Below are positions 62,537-64,000 of a DNA stretch of 64,000 nt, in pieces. The notes below the pieces were generated by a model. The model made no database searches. It was not told where the DNA came from and worked only from the letters and a program-made list of their open reading frames with translations. The stretch lies in contig CAJNDS010002111.1 in assembly GCA_905221605.1 (NCBI GenBank), forward strand, positions 436,565-500,564, in the 5' to 3' direction. Origin of the DNA: Symbiodinium natans (lineage: Eukaryota > Sar > Dinophyceae > Suessiales > Symbiodiniaceae). Each line of letters opens with the position of its first letter. Position 1 is the stretch's first letter. The position numbers and the translations under genes were made by a program.

Positions 62537-63305
62537 GGTTTACGGTGGTCAGGTTTTAGGGTGCAGGGTTCTTGTAGGGTTCTTGAGGTTTGAAAGTTTA
62601 AGTTTTTTGAACACCAGCGAACAATCGCATGTTTTCCTTTTCGCCGAAGGAGTGATGAAAGAGTTCGGTCCGTGAGTCTGGGGTGTCGACCGAATTCGCA
62701 AGCGTCCGCAAGCGTTCGCAAGTATCTGCGAGCGTTCCCAGGCATCCACAGCTCCGGATTCCCACGTTGGGCATCGCTTCGGCATCGCCGCGATTCTGAT
62801 CCTCGAAGCTGTTGTCGCTTTTGTCCTCGGATCGTGTGCTGCGTGCGTGTCACCCGCGTCAGGGTTTGGAGTTTGGGGTTGAGGGTGTGCCAAACGAGGG
62901 CGTGCGCCCGGGTGTGAAGCACTCAGGCCGCGTTGCTTGCGTGGCTTGTCAACTCACCCGGGCCGCCCAACTCTCCCTTTTGGATGCTCGATTGGCTGTG
63001 ATTAGTTCGTCTTACTGCTGATTTTGACTTTTACGCGTATCTGCCCAATCAATCTACGACTGCGACGATGATTATTGTGGTTTAGGGTTTAGGGTTTAGG
63101 GTTTAGGGTTTGGTGGTTGCTAGTTATTCTATTGCGGCTGTTGATATTACGATTTTTTCATAGTATGGTGTGTACTGGTGCTACAAGTACTATTACGGTG
63201 TTGACGCCGCAGAACCGGTATCAAGGTTGCGAGACAGGGCTGGGAGGGGCCGGCAGGGATTCTAAAACCTCCACCCGAAAATCCTCAACCCCGAACCCCA
63301 TCAAG
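62537..63305. other. Intergenic, no supported gene
   Basis: GCGTCCGCAAGCGTTCGCAA repeats near 62700, four TTTAGGG units at 63079-63112, then C-strand words before the next exon. Confidence 0.45.
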
Positions 63306-63373
63306 GCGAACAAGTACGTGATGGCCTCCAGCGTGCTGACGTCGGTGGCAAAGGGCCTCAAGGAGCCTGAGGG
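63306..63373 (+). CDS. Putative exon of a gene leaving the window
   Basis: Acceptor CCCCATCAAG. Reads ANKYVMASSVLTSVAKGLKE then PE and ends at GTTTAGGG. It follows the stop of the previous gene by 770 bp. No family recognised. Confidence 0.5.
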
Positions 63374-63954
63374 GTTTAGGGCCAGAGACGTTTAGGGCCA
63401 GGGGCGCTTAAGTTTAGGAGCAAGCTGTGCTGTGCACCGACCAAACAGCAAGGCACGCCATAGCTACTTGCTTGCTTGGTGGTTCTAAGTGCATGGTCCC
63501 GCAATGTGGGTCCCTTACCTTCTTTAAAAAGGATTCTGAAGTATGGGCCCTTGGGTTGGATAGGGTATATAAGGGGTGAAACAACGCGATCCCCTTTCAA
63601 GGGCCATGCCCTTATTTTGCCTTTGGGTTCTGGGTCGCTTTGTACAACTAACCCCCAGAAACAATGGTGGCTTGATTGCGGTATGGGTTTCCTTACAGAA
63701 TGCTGGAGCCTAATCTATTCCCTGGTTGTCGGAGAACTCCCAAGCCTAAGCCCTCGAAGAAGAACCCCGCGACAAAGGCTTGTCTTCGGGCAGACGGGTT
63801 AAAACCCTAAACCCTAAACCCTAAGCCCTAAACCCTAAACCCTAAACCCTAAACCCTAAACCCTAAACCCTAAACCCTAAACCCTAAACCCTAAACCCTA
63901 AGCCCTAAACCCTAAACCCTAAACCCTAAACCCTAAACTCCCTCTGCCCTGCAG
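63374..63954. other. Intron-like DNA ending in a CCCTAAA array
   Basis: Starts GTTTAGGG. A 108-codon frame at 63476 is open but unsupported. From 63801 to 63940 there are about 19 near-perfect CCCTAAA units, then TCCCTCTGCCCTGCAG. Confidence 0.55.
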
Positions 63955-63985
63955 GACCAAGCCACGAAGGCGACGCTCACGGCTG
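63955..63985 (+). CDS. Short putative exon near the right edge
   Basis: Very strong acceptor (pyrimidine tract and CCCTGCAG) and donor GTGAGAAG. Reads DQATKATLTA. The phase to the exon at 63306 does not match as drawn. Confidence 0.45.
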
Positions 63986-64000
63986 GTGAGAAGAGGAGCC

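Noticed and set aside
63801-63940. A chromosome end (true telomere)
   Set aside because: Coding-type sequence with a strong acceptor continues after it, and similar tracts occur internally in both orientations.

Overview
The window looks like nuclear DNA of a dinoflagellate, most likely a Symbiodiniaceae-type genome. The reasons are thousands of bases of TTTAGGG/CCCTAAA repeats scattered through it (the dinoflagellate and plant telomere motif), very short exons in one long gene-rich strand, apparent GT, GC and GA splice donors, decayed Ty1/copia and LINE pieces, and long triplet microsatellites. Nothing prokaryotic in layout is present: no operons with ribosome binding sites, no rRNA or tRNA that I can support, and no CRISPR. 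The assignment is an inference from composition and not from a marker gene.

Positions 1-1214 hold a broken minus-strand reading frame running off the left edge. Positions 1215-6361 hold the clearest single object: a 5.1 kb DNA transposon with terminal inverted repeats, subterminal direct repeats, two sets of 19-bp palindromic iterons, and four plus-strand reading frames. One encodes a P-loop protein with superfamily 3 (Rep-like) helicase motifs and one an IS1595/ISXO2 (Merlin-like) DDE transposase. Positions 6.4-9.0 kb are microsatellite and minisatellite DNA. Positions 9-15.8 kb are decayed sequence with a Ty1/copia RNase H remnant and a palindromic minisatellite.

From about 16 kb to the right edge, almost everything is on the plus strand. 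Short exon-like segments (30-140 bp, GC-rich, open, with AG before and GT or GC after) sit in introns dominated by degenerate telomere-type repeats. The repeats obey a strand rule: the C-rich strand (CCCTAAA) usually lies just upstream of an exon and the G-rich strand (TTTAGGG) just downstream. Each such intron therefore begins with UUUAGGG and ends with CCCUAAA, so its two ends could pair. In several cases the splice donor appears to be GTTTAGGG itself. Three loci can be partly read: a coiled-coil/unknown segment at 16-25 kb; a Sel1-like repeat protein at about 27-41 kb, where four consecutive exons join in phase; and a lysine/alanine-rich coiled-coil protein at about 57.8-62.5 kb, whose last three exons join in phase to a stop. 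Other unassigned exons lie at 41.5-57.3 kb and after 63.3 kb.

An uninterrupted 531-codon M81-family metallopeptidase (MlrC-like) gene at 24811-26406 stands out as the only long single-exon gene of recognisable function in the right three quarters. Two families of short inverted-repeat elements (three copies each) and a LINE fragment lie in the intronic or intergenic DNA. Exon boundaries are read by eye without transcript data and should be taken as approximate.
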